Notes: a model not told the origin generated them from the letters alone. A DNA stretch of 64,000 bases from Stenotrophomonas sp. YIM B06876 (GCF_030711595.1 NZ_JAUJUJ010000003.1:62001-126000); one strand, 5' to 3'; positions 36,694-47,021 are shown, counted from the stretch's first letter. Translations and numbers: made by a program.

Positions 36694-37377
36694 ATGGTCA
36701 AGATCCCGCTACTTCCCGGTGTGCTGATCGTCGGCAGCCTGTTGGCGTTTGATGCCTCGGCACAGCGCTATGACGACGGCGCCTATGTGCCGGATTCCCG
36801 CTACTACGACGATGGCCAATACCGCCCGGGCGCTTATGGCAACGGGCCGCAGTACGACTATGCGCGCGTGGTGCGGGTGGACCCGGTGATCGTCGACGAC
36901 GGTGCAGGGCGCGGCCAGCGCTGTTATGACCGCGCCGGGGGGGATTACGTCAGCAACAACGGCTATCGCGATGACGGCGATTACCGCGATGGGGATTACC
37001 GCAATGACGGCTATCGCGACCAGCGCTATGGCGGGGGCAACGAGGCCGGACGCCAGCTGGCCACGGTGATCGGCGGGGTGGCCGGCGCGGTACTGGGCAG
37101 CCGGGTCGGCGGTGGCGATGGCCGCTATCTCGGCACGGCCATGGGCACGCTGGTGGGCGGTGTCGCCGGCCGCAGCATCTACGAGGCCAATACCCGCAAC
37201 AGCGGCTACCAGCGCAGCCATGTGCAGGTGTGCGAGCCGGTCGGCTATGGCCAGGAGCGCGAACGGGTGGCGGGTTACGACGTCACCTACGAGTACGCCG
37301 GGCGCACCTATCACACCCGTCGTGACTACCACCCCGGCGAGCGCATCCGCGTGCGGGTGGACGTCAGCGCCGACTGA
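36694..37377 (+). CDS. Exported glycine-zipper protein with Tyr/Asp-rich repeats
   Basis: This 227-residue secreted protein has a signal peptide ending DASA (residue 23), a Tyr/Asp/Gly-rich middle with imperfect tandem motifs (YRDDGDYRDGDYRNDGYRD, residues about 88-107), then a glycine-zipper 2TM segment (VIGGVAGAVLGSRVGGG and GTLVGGVAGRSIYE) and a C-terminal beta region (VTYEYAGRTYHTRRDYHPGERIRVRV). Related SlyB/PCP-like and Rick_17kDa-type proteins are outer-membrane lipoproteins, but no lipobox cysteine is seen. The role is structural or unknown. ATG 36694 gives the signal peptide. Confidence 0.82.
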   Translation: MVKIPLLPGVLIVGSLLAFDASAQRYDDGAYVPDSRYYDDGQYRPGAYGNGPQYDYARVVRVDPVIVDDGAGRGQRCYDRAGGDYVSNNGYRDDGDYRDGDYRNDGYRDQRYGGGNEAGRQLATVIGGVAGAVLGSRVGGGDGRYLGTAMGTLVGGVAGRSIYEANTRNSGYQRSHVQVCEPVGYGQERERVAGYDVTYEYAGRTYHTRRDYHPGERIRVRVDVSAD

Positions 37378-37474
37378 GTGCGCTGGCCGCCGAGGCGGCG
37401 CGTTGCCAGACGCGGTTTGTCAGTCCTGCGCGATGCCGGCATAGTCGCCGCATCCCGTTCCTGAGTGTCCGTCC

Positions 37475-39175
37475 ATGCGCCGTATCGCCTGTCTTGCCCT
37501 GCTGGCCGCCTGCCTGCACCCGGGCCACTGCGCCGCCGAAGTGCGGGTGCTGCTGGCCCGGACCATCCACACCGGCGATCCGGCGCAGCCGGCAGCCGGC
37601 GCCCTGGCGTGGGACACCGACAACGGGCGCGTGCTCGCGGTGGGCACCGCCGCGGCGCTGCTGCAGCGGTACCCGCAGGCACCGCGCATCGACGCCGGCG
37701 AAGCCACGGTGGTGCCCGGTCTGATCGATGCCCATGCGCACCTGCTGTATCTGGGCTACACGCTGATGCAGGCCGACCTGATCGGCGCACGCAGCAAGGA
37801 CGAGGTGATCGAGCGCTTGCGCGCGTTTGTCATCGACGTGCCGCAGGGCGCCTGGGTGCGCGGCAATGGCTGGGACCAGAACCTGTGGCCGCAGAAAACC
37901 TTTCCCACCCGCGCCGATCTCGATGCCGCCTTCCCGGATGTGCCGGTGTGGCTGGACCGGGTTGACGGCCATGCCGGCTGGGCCAACAGCGCCGCGCTGC
38001 GGGTGATTGCCGGACGTGAGGGCACGCGGCCGTTGGCCGGCGACTGGCAGCCCGAAGGCGGTCGCATCGAACGCGATGGCACTGGCCAGCCGACCGGGGT
38101 GTTCGTCGATGGCGCGATGCATCTGGTCACCGATGCGATTCCGGCACTGGATGAGGCCAGCCGCGAACGCGCGCTGGCGTTGGCGCTGGAAAAAGCGGTC
38201 AGCAACGGCCTGACCGGGGTGCACGACATGGGCGTGTCGCGCGCGGATCTGGCCTTGATGAAGCGCTTCGCCGCGCAGGGGCGCTTGCCGCTGCGGATCG
38301 ATGCCTATGCCTATGCCGATGGCAACCAGGGGGCGCTGGATGATCTGTGCCGCGACGGGCCGTACCGCGATGCTGGCGGCCGCCTGAAAATGCAGGGGGT
38401 CAAGCTGTTCATGGATGGCGCGCTGGGCAGCCGCGGCGCGGCGATGCTGGCCGACTACAGCGACGATCCGCACAACCGCGGCCTGCTGGTCACCTCGCCG
38501 GAAGATTTCGAGACCGCGGTGCGCAAGGCCGGGGGCTGCAAGCTGCAGGTGGCCACGCATGCGATCGGTGACCGCGGCAACCGTATCGTGCTCGATACCT
38601 ACGAAAAGGTGCTGGGCAGCCGCAAGGGCGAGGATCACCGCTGGCGCATCGAACACGCGCAGGTGGTGGCGCCGGCGGATATCCCGCGCTTTGGCAAGCT
38701 GGGCGTGATCGCCTCGATGCAGCCCACCCATGCCACCTCGGACATGGGCTGGGCCGAACAACGGGTCGGGCCGAAGCGGATCAAAGGCGCGTATGCGTGG
38801 CAGCGTTATCTGAAATCCGGTGCCCGGCTGGCGCTGGGCTCGGACTTCCCGGTGGAGCAGGTGGACCCGCGGTTGGGGCTGTATGCCGCGGTCACCCGCC
38901 AGGATCGTGCCGGCCAGCCGCCAGGCGGCTGGCAGCCGGAGCAGCGTCTGAGCGCGGCCGAGGCCTTGCGCGGTTTCACCCGCGACGCGGCATGGGCAGG
39001 CCACGACGAGCAGCAGGTCGGGCGGCTGCAGCCTGAGCTGCGCGCCGACTTTGTGATCCTCGACCGGGATCCGCTCACGGTCCCGGCCGATCAGCTGGGC
39101 GAGCTGAAAGTGCTGTCCACCTGGGTCGATGGCGAGCCGGTCTACCAGGCGACCGGGACCGCCGCGGTGCGTTGA
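37475..39175 (+). CDS. Exported YtcJ-like amidohydrolase
   Basis: This 566-residue amidohydrolase superfamily member is close to the YtcJ/LAF3 group. A signal peptide (MRRIACLALLAACLHPGHCAAE) targets the periplasm. The metal-binding DAHAHLLYLG motif follows the N-terminal beta-sandwich; further conserved stretches are VRGNGWDQNLWP, LDRVDGHAGWANSAAL, KLFMDGALGSRGAAM, VATHAIGDRGNR, RIEHAQVV and GSDFPVEQVDPRLGLYAAVTRQ, where the late Asp is the catalytic metal ligand. Family members hydrolyse amides or carbamates; the substrate is not known. It is monocistronic. Confidence 0.87.
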   Translation: MRRIACLALLAACLHPGHCAAEVRVLLARTIHTGDPAQPAAGALAWDTDNGRVLAVGTAAALLQRYPQAPRIDAGEATVVPGLIDAHAHLLYLGYTLMQADLIGARSKDEVIERLRAFVIDVPQGAWVRGNGWDQNLWPQKTFPTRADLDAAFPDVPVWLDRVDGHAGWANSAALRVIAGREGTRPLAGDWQPEGGRIERDGTGQPTGVFVDGAMHLVTDAIPALDEASRERALALALEKAVSNGLTGVHDMGVSRADLALMKRFAAQGRLPLRIDAYAYADGNQGALDDLCRDGPYRDAGGRLKMQGVKLFMDGALGSRGAAMLADYSDDPHNRGLLVTSPEDFETAVRKAGGCKLQVATHAIGDRGNRIVLDTYEKVLGSRKGEDHRWRIEHAQVVAPADIPRFGKLGVIASMQPTHATSDMGWAEQRVGPKRIKGAYAWQRYLKSGARLALGSDFPVEQVDPRLGLYAAVTRQDRAGQPPGGWQPEQRLSAAEALRGFTRDAAWAGHDEQQVGRLQPELRADFVILDRDPLTVPADQLGELKVLSTWVDGEPVYQATGTAAVR

Positions 39176-39441
39176 GGGCTGCCGGTGGGCGGGGCGCGCC
39201 GCAAGCAGGTTGCGCCCGGCGCGTTGCATGTTCCATGCGCCAGTCCCGCTGCCGGTTGCGACGGCTTCCGGCGCAGCTTGTCTGAAGCCGGCCCCGGCGT
39301 GCCTGCATGGGCGATGGGCACTGCAAGGGCCGCGGCAAACCGCCTGCGGCAGCGCCTCCTAAAGACCGCTGCCGGGCCGCGCCGGCACCCGCGACGGGGG
39401 ATGTTCCGCTGTGGAACCGGCATCCTGGCAGGGTAGTGGCG

Positions 39442-40317
39442 CTACCAGTCGATCGTGCCGCGGATGACGGTCTGCACCTGGCCGCCCGACCAGACGTCGC
39501 CGTGCTCGTCGATGGCCAGTTCCAGCTCGGCGTCGTGCCCGACTTCGCGGCCCTGGCTGGCGGTATAGCGTTTGTCGCGGCCGGGCAGGGCGCCGCGTTC
39601 ATCCAGCCATGCCGCCAACACCGCATTGGCGGCGCCGGAGGCGGCGTCCTCGAAGCGGCGGCCGTTGCCGACAAACGCACGCACCGCCAGCTCATATGTC
39701 TGTCCCGTGCAGCGGGCATAGGCGAACACCCCCATCGCGCCGCTGGCTTCGGCCAGGGTGGCGATCGCGTCCCAGTCCGGGGCGAGGCCGCGCAGGCTGG
39801 CTTCATCGGCCACCTCCACCAGCCACCAGCGGCGGCCGCCATCCATCAGTGCCGGCGGCAGTTCGCCCAGCGGCCAGCCACTGATTGCCGGTTGCAGCCG
39901 CGGATCGTCGGCGCCGACCACTTCGGCCACCGTCGCGCGCGGGGTGCGGATGGCGATGCGGCGCGCATCGCCAGCGCCGTGTACCCGCAGCGGCAGCTGC
40001 CCGGCGATGCCGTCCTGCACCAGCAGCCCGGCGACCGGCGTGGCCAGCCCGCTTTCCAGCACCGCGTGGGCACTGCCGACGCTGGGATGGCCGGCAAACG
40101 GCACTTCTTTCTGCGGGGCGAACATGCGGATGCGGTAGCTGGTGCCGGGAGCGGCGGGCGCGAACACGAACGTGGTTTCCGGCAGCCGGGTCCAGCGGGC
40201 GATGGCCTGCATGGCGGCATCGTCCAGGCCTTCGGCGTCGAGCACCACGGCCAGCGGATTGCCGGTGCCGGGACGCGGCGCAAATACATCCAGTTGCAGG
40301 AAGCGGCGAGTGGTCAT
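39442..40317 (-). CDS. PhzF-family isomerase/epimerase-like protein, copy 1
   Basis: This 291-residue PhzF-fold enzyme (two alpha/beta barrels) has the conserved RRFLQLDVFAPRPGTGNPLAVV start, the catalytic Glu in PETTFVF, and KEVPFAGHPSVGSA. The usual C-terminal EDPVTGSA is altered to EDAASGAA, keeping the Asp. The family catalyses isomerisations related to DHHA conversion in phenazine biosynthesis, but most members, as here without other phz genes, have unknown substrates. ATG 40317 matches the start of its neighbour paralogue; a second ATG lies four codons upstream. A closely similar gene follows 104 bases away on the same strand. Confidence 0.87.
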   Translation of the reverse strand: MTTRRFLQLDVFAPRPGTGNPLAVVLDAEGLDDAAMQAIARWTRLPETTFVFAPAAPGTSYRIRMFAPQKEVPFAGHPSVGSAHAVLESGLATPVAGLLVQDGIAGQLPLRVHGAGDARRIAIRTPRATVAEVVGADDPRLQPAISGWPLGELPPALMDGGRRWWLVEVADEASLRGLAPDWDAIATLAEASGAMGVFAYARCTGQTYELAVRAFVGNGRRFEDAASGAANAVLAAWLDERGALPGRDKRYTASQGREVGHDAELELAIDEHGDVWSGGQVQTVIRGTIDW

Positions 40318-40421
40318 TGCGGTATCCATGTTGAAGCGTGAAAGGTGTGGGGCGGGGTCTTCGCGCAGCGCGCGCGGCGGCCGGCGGATTGCGGTCGGAT
40401 GCAGGAGTCGGAGGGGGGAAC

Positions 40422-41282
40422 CTACCAGTCGATCCGCCCCTCGATCACCGGCTGCACTTCGCCGCCGATCCAGACATGGCGGTCCGCGTCCACCTGCACA
40501 TGGACTTCGCCGTTGCGGCCCAGTTCGCGGCCCTGGCTGGCGCGGTATTGCGCGCCGGGCCTGAGCCGGCCCTGGGCAAGCAGGTGCGCGGCCACCAGCG
40601 CATTGGCGCTGCCGGTCACCGGGTCTTCGTTGATCCCCACGCCCGGGGCGAAGGCGCGCACCACGTACTGATAGCCGACGTCCGGTCGCGCCGCCGGGGC
40701 GAAGACGGCCAGTTTGCCGGTACCCGGCAGCGTGGCAATCGCGGCCGTCTCGGGGGAATAGTGCCGCAGCCCGGCTTCACTGCCGGTCTCCAGCACCCAC
40801 CAGTCCGGCCCATTGTTCCAGAGCACCGGCGGCTGCTCCGGGTGGGCGAGCGCGGCCAGCCCCGGCGGCAGGCTGCCGGCCGCGGTATCGCGGCGTTGCG
40901 CCTGCGGGCTGCGCACATGCAGTTCGCGGAATCGGCGCCCGCCCCGGACCCGCACCGGCAGCCGCCCGGCGGCACATTGCTGCACCAGCCGGCCATCCTC
41001 GTCCGGCGTGGCCAGGCCCAGCTCCACGGCGGCCCACGCCGCGCCCACACTGGGATGGCCGGCAAACGGCAGCTCCGCCTTCGGGGTGAAGATGCGGATG
41101 TGGTAATCGGCGCCGGTGTCCGCGGGCAGGAAGAAAATGGTCTCGGACAGGTTCAGCCATGCGGCGAGGGCCTGCATCGCGGCGGCATCCAGCCCGTCGC
41201 TGTCGACGATGACGCCCAGCGGGTTGCCGGTGCCCGCACGTGCGGCGAAAACATCCAGTTGCAGGAAGCGGCGCTGGCGCAT
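40422..41282 (-). CDS. PhzF-family isomerase/epimerase-like protein, copy 2
   Basis: This 286-residue PhzF-fold protein is paralogous to copy 1 downstream: both begin with the same RRFLQLDVFA core and end ...QPVIEGRIDW / QTVIRGTIDW, with QYRASQGRELG near the C-terminus. Here the active-site motifs are canonical: SETIFFLP (Glu), AELPFAGHPSVGAA and GINEDPVTGSANALVA (Asp). Substrate unknown. ATG 41282 is chosen by comparison with copy 1; another ATG six codons upstream is possible. The pair looks like a tandem duplication followed by divergence. Confidence 0.87.
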   Translation of the reverse strand: MRQRRFLQLDVFAARAGTGNPLGVIVDSDGLDAAAMQALAAWLNLSETIFFLPADTGADYHIRIFTPKAELPFAGHPSVGAAWAAVELGLATPDEDGRLVQQCAAGRLPVRVRGGRRFRELHVRSPQAQRRDTAAGSLPPGLAALAHPEQPPVLWNNGPDWWVLETGSEAGLRHYSPETAAIATLPGTGKLAVFAPAARPDVGYQYVVRAFAPGVGINEDPVTGSANALVAAHLLAQGRLRPGAQYRASQGRELGRNGEVHVQVDADRHVWIGGEVQPVIEGRIDW

Positions 41283-41592
41283 GGGGTTTTTCCGACGCAT
41301 GAGGGCCGGGGACTGTAGCAATCCGCGGCGCGGCAAGCATCCGCGCTGCGGAGATGTCGATCCCGGGGCGAACGCGGCAGCGGCAGCGTGGCGTTTGCCG
41401 GGGTGGGAGCGGCGCGCGCTGCGAGGTTGCAGCCGGCGGCGGATCGCACGCTGTGGCCGCGGGCCCGGCAGGCGCTCACGCGACGGTGGTTGCAGGCGAA
41501 ATCGGCCGGCACCCTGCGCCGGGCTTGGCTTAGAATCGCAGGTTGCGCCCGGCGCTCCGGGTTTTTCCCCCACTATCGAACCCCTACCTACA

Positions 41593-44199
41593 ATGTCCGC
41601 TTCCCCCCCCGGCGATCGTTGGATCGTCCTCAAGTTCGGTGGCACTTCGGTGTCGCGTCGTCATCGCTGGGACACGATCGGGAAACTGGCCAAAAAACGC
41701 GCGGACGAGACCGGGGGGCGGGTGCTGGTGGTGGTGTCGGCGCTGTCCGGGGTCACCAACGAGCTGACCGCGATTGCCGATGGCGCCGCCGACAGCCGCG
41801 AGCGTGTCGCCGCGCTGGTCAGCCGCCACCAGGAATTCGTGGCCGAACTGGAGCTGGACGCGGCGGCCGTGCTCGGCGCGCGGCTGGCCGCGCTGCAGGC
41901 GCTGCTGGACGAGCCGCGCGCAGCGGCACGCACGCTGGACTGGCAGGCCGAAGTGCTGGGGCAGGGCGAATTGCTGTCCTCCAGCATCGGCGCCGCCTAC
42001 CTGCGTGCCAGCGGGCTGGATTTCGGCTGGATGGATGCCCGCGACTGGTTGCACGCGCAGCCGCCGCAGCCGAACCAGACGCCGTGGTCGCAGCGGCTGT
42101 CGGTGAACTGCCAGTGGCAGGGCGATGCCGGGCTGCCGGCGCGCTTTGCCGCCCAGTCCGCGCGCATGCTGATCACCCAGGGCTTCATCGCCCGTCACGC
42201 CGATGGCGGCACCGCGATCCTCGGCCGCGGCGGCTCGGACACCTCGGCCGCGTACTTCGGTGCGCTGCTCGGTGCCAGCCGCGTGGAGATCTGGACCGAC
42301 GTGCCGGGCATGTTCAGTGCCAATCCCAAGGACGTGCCCGACGCCCGCCTGCTGACCCGGCTGGACTATTACGAGGCGCAGGAAATCGCCACCACCGGCG
42401 CCAAGGTGCTGCATCCGCGCTCGATCAAGCCGTGCCGCGATGCCGGGGTGCCGATGGCGATCCTGGATACCGAGCGCCCGCACATGCCGGGCACCAGCAT
42501 CGACGGGGCCGCCGAGCCGGTGCCGGGGGTCAAGGCGATCAGCCGCCGCAACGGCATCGTGCTGGTGTCGATGGAAGGCATCGGCATGTGGCAGCAGGTC
42601 GGCTTCCTGGCCGAGGTGTTCGCGCTGTTTGCCAAGCACGGGCTGTCGGTGGACCTGATCGGTTCGGCCGAGACCAACGTCACCGTGTCGCTGGATCCGT
42701 CCGAGAACCTGGTCAATACCGATGTGCTGGCGGCGCTGTCGGCCGACCTGTCGCGGATCTGCAAGGTCAAGGTGATCGTGCCGTGCGCGGCCATCACCCT
42801 GGTCGGCCGCGGCATGCGCTCGCTGCTGCACAAGCTCTCCGACGTGTGGGCCACGTTCGGCCGTGAGCGCGTGCACATGATTTCGCAGTCGTCCAACGAT
42901 CTGAACCTGACCTTCGTGATCGACGAGGCCGATGCCGATGGCCTGCTGCCGATCCTGCATGCCGAACTGATCGACAGCGGCGCGATGCCGGTGGAAGAGA
43001 CCAGCGTGTTCGGTCCGCGCTGGCGCGAGATCGCCGGCACCCTCCGTCCGCGCCAGACGCCGTGGTGGAAGGGCCAGCGCGACCATCTGCTGATGCTGGC
43101 CAAGGCCGGCACCCCGCGCTACGTGTATCACCTGCCGACGGTACAGGCGCGGGCGCGGGCACTGATGGCGATCGCGGCGATCGACCAGCGCTATTACGCG
43201 ATCAAGGCCAATTCGCACCCGGCGATCCTGGAACTGCTGGTGCGCGAAGGCTTCGGCCTGGAATGCGTCTCGCATGGCGAGTTGAAGCACGTCTTCAATG
43301 TGCTGCCGGAACTTTCGCCGCGGCGGGTGCTGTTCACCCCCAGCTTCGCGCCCAAGGCCGAGTTCGAGGCGGCGTTCGCGCTGGGGGTGACCGTGACCCT
43401 GGACAACGTCGAGGCGCTGCAGCGCTGGCCGGAGCTGTTCCGCAACCGCGAGTTGTGGCTGCGGGTGGATCTGGGCCGTGGCGAAGGCCACCACGCCAAG
43501 GTCCGTACCGGCGGCAAGGATTCCAAATTCGGGCTGTCGGCGGCGCGCGTGGACGAATTCGTGCAGGCGGCCACCGCATTGGGCACCCGCATCGTCGGTC
43601 TGCACGCGCATCTGGGCAGCGGGGTGGAAACCACCCAGCACTGGCGCCTGATGTGCGACGAGCTGGCCGGGTTCGCGCGCCGCATCGGCAGCGTGGAAAC
43701 CATCGATATTGGCGGTGGCTTGCCGATTCCGTACAGCGACGACGACGAGCCGTTCGATCTGGAAGCGTGGGCCGCCGGCCTGGCCGACGTGAAGGCGTTG
43801 CACCCGGCGTTCCGTCTGGCGATCGAGCCGGGCCGCTATCTGGTGGCCGAGTCGGGCGTGCTGCTGACCCACGCCACCCAGGTGGTGGAAAAGGACGGCG
43901 TACGCCGCGTTGGCCTGGATGCGGGCATGAACGCGCTGATGCGGCCGGCGCTGTATGACGCCTGGCACGACATCGTCAACCTGCAGCGGCTGGCCGACGA
44001 TGCCGATACCGCGTTCGACGTGGTCGGCCCGATCTGTGAATCCTCCGACATCTTCGGCAAGCGCCGTCGCCTGCCGGCCTCCACCGCGCCGGGCGACGTG
44101 ATGCTGATCGCCGATGCCGGCGCCTATGGCTACAGCATGGCCAACACCTACAACCAGCGCGAGCTGCCGCGCGAGGACGTCATCGATGACGCGCCCTGA
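41593..44199 (+). CDS. lysA: Bifunctional aspartokinase / diaminopimelate decarboxylase
   Basis: This 868-residue fusion carries the first and last steps of lysine biosynthesis on one chain. The N-terminal half is an aspartokinase: KFGGTS (14-19), GQGELLSSSI, GRGGSDTSA, and two ACT domains (about 320-460) for feedback control. The C-terminal half from about residue 500 is a PLP-dependent DAP decarboxylase: Lys538 in YYAIKANSHP, ECVSHGELKHV, HAHLGSGVE, IDIGGGLPIPY and GPICESSDIF. The fusion is characteristic of Xanthomonas, Xylella and Stenotrophomonas. Because DAP is both lysine precursor and peptidoglycan component, its placement directly before murL-murD2 is notable; the spacing is 82 bases. 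Confidence 0.95.
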   Translation: MSASPPGDRWIVLKFGGTSVSRRHRWDTIGKLAKKRADETGGRVLVVVSALSGVTNELTAIADGAADSRERVAALVSRHQEFVAELELDAAAVLGARLAALQALLDEPRAAARTLDWQAEVLGQGELLSSSIGAAYLRASGLDFGWMDARDWLHAQPPQPNQTPWSQRLSVNCQWQGDAGLPARFAAQSARMLITQGFIARHADGGTAILGRGGSDTSAAYFGALLGASRVEIWTDVPGMFSANPKDVPDARLLTRLDYYEAQEIATTGAKVLHPRSIKPCRDAGVPMAILDTERPHMPGTSIDGAAEPVPGVKAISRRNGIVLVSMEGIGMWQQVGFLAEVFALFAKHGLSVDLIGSAETNVTVSLDPSENLVNTDVLAALSADLSRICKVKVIVPCAAITLVGRGMRSLLHKLSDVWATFGRERVHMISQSSNDLNLTFVIDEADADGLLPILHAELIDSGAMPVEETSVFGPRWREIAGTLRPRQTPWWKGQRDHLLMLAKAGTPRYVYHLPTVQARARALMAIAAIDQRYYAIKANSHPAILELLVREGFGLECVSHGELKHVFNVLPELSPRRVLFTPSFAPKAEFEAAFALGVTVTLDNVEALQRWPELFRNRELWLRVDLGRGEGHHAKVRTGGKDSKFGLSAARVDEFVQAATALGTRIVGLHAHLGSGVETTQHWRLMCDELAGFARRIGSVETIDIGGGLPIPYSDDDEPFDLEAWAAGLADVKALHPAFRLAIEPGRYLVAESGVLLTHATQVVEKDGVRRVGLDAGMNALMRPALYDAWHDIVNLQRLADDADTAFDVVGPICESSDIFGKRRRLPASTAPGDVMLIADAGAYGYSMANTYNQRELPREDVIDDAP

Positions 44200-44281
44200 G
44201 GCCTGCGTGCCGCTGCAGAGTCCCCCGTTGTGCCGCCGCGCCTTGGCGCGAAAACGGCTCGCCTGATTTTCCGGATACGCC

Positions 44282-45634
44282 ATGACCGCTTTTGATAAAC
44301 ACCAGGTGTCCCGCTTCCGCTTCGTCCGCTGCGAATTTGCTGCCGACACCGGCGTGGCGCAGCTGGTCTACGCCTTCGATGAGGGTCCCGAGCTGATCGA
44401 AACGGTCACCCTTCCCGGTGCGCCATTCGTGCTGGATGAAGCGCGGGAGGCGGCGCTGCAGCGCGCATTGCAACTGCTGCACCTGATCGCCGGCGTCAGC
44501 TACTACAAGGCGGCGGTGCCGGTGCAGGTGACGATCGACAGCTATGCGATCGATGCGGCGACCGCGGCGCTGGTGGAAACGGTCTATCTCAACGGGCTGG
44601 GTGAGTTCGCCTATCGCAACGGGCTGAACCTGCGCGGGCGCTTCAAGTTGCCCGTGGCGGGGCAAACCACGACCGCGCCGGCGCTGGGCCTGCGCGAGCA
44701 TGCGCTGGTCGCCATCGGTGGTGGCAAGGACTCGCTGGTCAGCATCGAAGCGTTGCGTTCGCTGGGCGTGGCCGAAATCGTCACCTGGATCGGCGGCTCG
44801 CAGCTGATCCGCGCCTGCGCCGAGCGTACCGGGCTGCCGATGCTCAATATCGGCCGCGCGCTGGCGCCGGAGCTGTTCGAGCTCAACCGCCAGGGCGCGT
44901 GGAACGGCCACATCCCGGTGACCGCGGTGAATTCAGCGATCCTGGTGCTGGCCGCGCTGGTGCAGGGCGTGGACCAGGTGGTGTTCTCCAACGAGCGTTC
45001 GGCCAGCTACGGCAGCCAGATTCCGGGCACCGGCGAGGTCAACCACCAGTGGTCCAAGGGCTGGGCGTTCGAGCAGGCGTTCGGTGAGCACGTACAGCGG
45101 CATGTGGCGGCCGACCTGCATTACTACTCGCTGCTGCGGCCGCTGTCGGAGCTGGCGGTGGCGCGCCAGTTCGCCAAGAGCGACTACTACGACGCGCATT
45201 TTTCCAGCTGCAACCGCAACTTCCACATCCTCGGCGAGCGCCCGGTGAACCGCTGGTGCGGGGTCTGCCCGAAGTGCCATTTCGTGTTCCTGGCGCTGGC
45301 CCCGTTCATGCCCAAGACCCGGCTGGTGCGCATCTTCGGCCGCAACCTGCTCGATGACAGCGAACAGGCCGCCGGCTTCGATGCGCTGCTGGAGTTCGGC
45401 GACCACAAGCCGTTCGAGTGCGTGGGCGAGGGCAAGGAGTCGCGGGCGGCGCTGGCGACGTTGGGCCACCGCCCGGAGTGGAGGGAAGACGTGCTGGTGA
45501 AGCGTTTCATCGGCCAGATCCAGCCCAGATTGGACGCTGCGGAACTGCAGGTCGAACCCCTGCTGGTGATCGACGGTGAACATCGCATCCCGGCACGGCT
45601 GTGGGAGCGTCTGCGTGCGCATTTCGCAGCTTGA
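44282..45634 (+). CDS. murL: UDP-MurNAc-L-Ala-L-Glu epimerase MurL
   Basis: This 450-residue protein matches MurL of Xanthomonas oryzae, which epimerises the terminal L-glutamate of UDP-MurNAc-L-Ala-L-Glu to D-Glu with ATP and Mg2+. An ATP-pyrophosphatase-like P-loop GGGKDS lies at 146-151; the segments [30 protein letters not shown] and the cysteine cluster [13 protein letters not shown] near residue 320 are further family marks. It is followed by murD2 with a 20-base overlap, so both products are made together. This route replaces the usual MurI/MurD order of D-Glu addition. Function is assigned by homology and gene pairing. Confidence 0.9.
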   Translation: MTAFDKHQVSRFRFVRCEFAADTGVAQLVYAFDEGPELIETVTLPGAPFVLDEAREAALQRALQLLHLIAGVSYYKAAVPVQVTIDSYAIDAATAALVETVYLNGLGEFAYRNGLNLRGRFKLPVAGQTTTAPALGLREHALVAIGGGKDSLVSIEALRSLGVAEIVTWIGGSQLIRACAERTGLPMLNIGRALAPELFELNRQGAWNGHIPVTAVNSAILVLAALVQGVDQVVFSNERSASYGSQIPGTGEVNHQWSKGWAFEQAFGEHVQRHVAADLHYYSLLRPLSELAVARQFAKSDYYDAHFSSCNRNFHILGERPVNRWCGVCPKCHFVFLALAPFMPKTRLVRIFGRNLLDDSEQAAGFDALLEFGDHKPFECVGEGKESRAALATLGHRPEWREDVLVKRFIGQIQPRLDAAELQVEPLLVIDGEHRIPARLWERLRAHFAA

Positions 45635-47021
45635 GGGCAAGCGCGTCGCGCTGTGGGGCTGGGGGCGCGAAGGCCGTGCGGCATTCCATGTATTGCAGCA
45701 GCGGTTGCCGTCGCTGCCGCTGACCCTGTTCTGCCCGGAGTCCGAAGCGGCAGCCGCGCGCGCCGAAACCGCTGGCGCGCTGCAGCTGGAAACCGACGTC
45801 ACCGCCGCAGCGCTGTCACGTTTCGACGTCGTGGTGAAGTCGCCGGGCATCAGCCCGTATGGCGAGGCGGCGCGCCACGCCGCGGCAGCGGGCACCCGCT
45901 TCATCGGTGGCACCTCGCTGTGGTTTGGCGAGCACGCTGATGACGACGGCGTGGTCCGCGGCAGCGTGTGCGTGACCGGCACCAAGGGCAAAAGCACCAC
46001 GACCTCGCTGCTGGCGCATCTGCTGCGCGCGGCCGGTCATCGCACCGGGCTGGCCGGCAATATCGGCCTGCCGCTGCTGGAAGTGCTGGACCCGCAGTCG
46101 GCGCCGCACTACTGGGCGCTGGAGCTGTCCAGCTATCAGACCGCGGATGTGGCCCACAGTGGCGCACGTCCGGACGTGGCGATCGTGCTGAACATCTTCC
46201 CCGAGCATCTGGACTGGCATGGCAGCGAGCAGCGCTATGTCGATGACAAACTGTCACTGGTGAACGAGGGTCATCCCCGCATCGCCGTGCTCAACGCCGC
46301 CGATCCGCAGCTGCGCGCGCTGCAACTGCCGCAAAGCCAGATCGTGTGGTTCAACCAGCCCGAAGGCTGGCACATGGTCGGCGAGGTGGTCCATCGCGGC
46401 GCGCAAGCGGTGTTCGACACCTCGAACACGCCGCTGCCGGGCCGGCACAACCGCGGCAATCTGTGCGCGGTGCTGGCGGCAATCGAAGCGCTGGGACTGG
46501 ATGCGGTGGCACTGGCGCCGGCGGTGCAGGGTTTCCGTCCGCTGCCCAATCGTCTGCAGCGGTTGGGCGAGCGCGACGGCATCGTCTGGATCAACGATTC
46601 GATCAGCACCACGCCACATGCCACGCTGGCCGCACTGGATTGCTTCGCCGGGCAGCGCATCGCCTTGCTGGTGGGGGGGCATGATCGCGGTGTGGATTGG
46701 CAGGACTTCGCCGAGCACATGCGTGACAACGCGCCGGTCGAGATCGTGACCATGGGCAACAACGGTCCGCGCATCCATGCGCTGTTGCAGCCGTTGGCCG
46801 ACCAGGGCCGCTTCGGACTGCATGCTGCCACCGACCTGCCGCAGGCGGTGGAACTGGCCCGCGCCGCGCTGGGCGCGCAGGGCGGGGTGGTGCTGCTGTC
46901 GCCGGGAGCGCCCAGCTTCGGCGCCTATCGCGACTATGTGGCCCGCGGTCGCCATTTCGCCGAGCTGGCCGGCTTCGACCCGGAGGCGATCAGCGCCATT
47001 CCCGGACTCGGTATCGCCTAG
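45615..47021 (+). CDS. murD2: UDP-MurNAc-L-alanine:L-glutamate ligase MurD2
   Basis: This 468-residue Mur ligase has three domains: N-terminal UDP-binding ([15 protein letters not shown]), central ATPase with P-loop [11 protein letters not shown] near residue 120 and [20 protein letters not shown], and C-terminal [16 protein letters not shown]. In Xanthomonas MurD2 adds L-Glu instead of D-Glu to UDP-MurNAc-L-Ala; MurL then inverts the centre. The N-terminus is shorter than usual: GTG 45615, preceded by GGGAG inside murL, gives a natural start. Overlap with murL ensures coupling. A classical murD is expected elsewhere in the mur-fts cluster. Confidence 0.9.
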   Translation: MRISQLEGKRVALWGWGREGRAAFHVLQQRLPSLPLTLFCPESEAAAARAETAGALQLETDVTAAALSRFDVVVKSPGISPYGEAARHAAAAGTRFIGGTSLWFGEHADDDGVVRGSVCVTGTKGKSTTTSLLAHLLRAAGHRTGLAGNIGLPLLEVLDPQSAPHYWALELSSYQTADVAHSGARPDVAIVLNIFPEHLDWHGSEQRYVDDKLSLVNEGHPRIAVLNAADPQLRALQLPQSQIVWFNQPEGWHMVGEVVHRGAQAVFDTSNTPLPGRHNRGNLCAVLAAIEALGLDAVALAPAVQGFRPLPNRLQRLGERDGIVWINDSISTTPHATLAALDCFAGQRIALLVGGHDRGVDWQDFAEHMRDNAPVEIVTMGNNGPRIHALLQPLADQGRFGLHAATDLPQAVELARAALGAQGGVVLLSPGAPSFGAYRDYVARGRHFAELAGFDPEAISAIPGLGIA

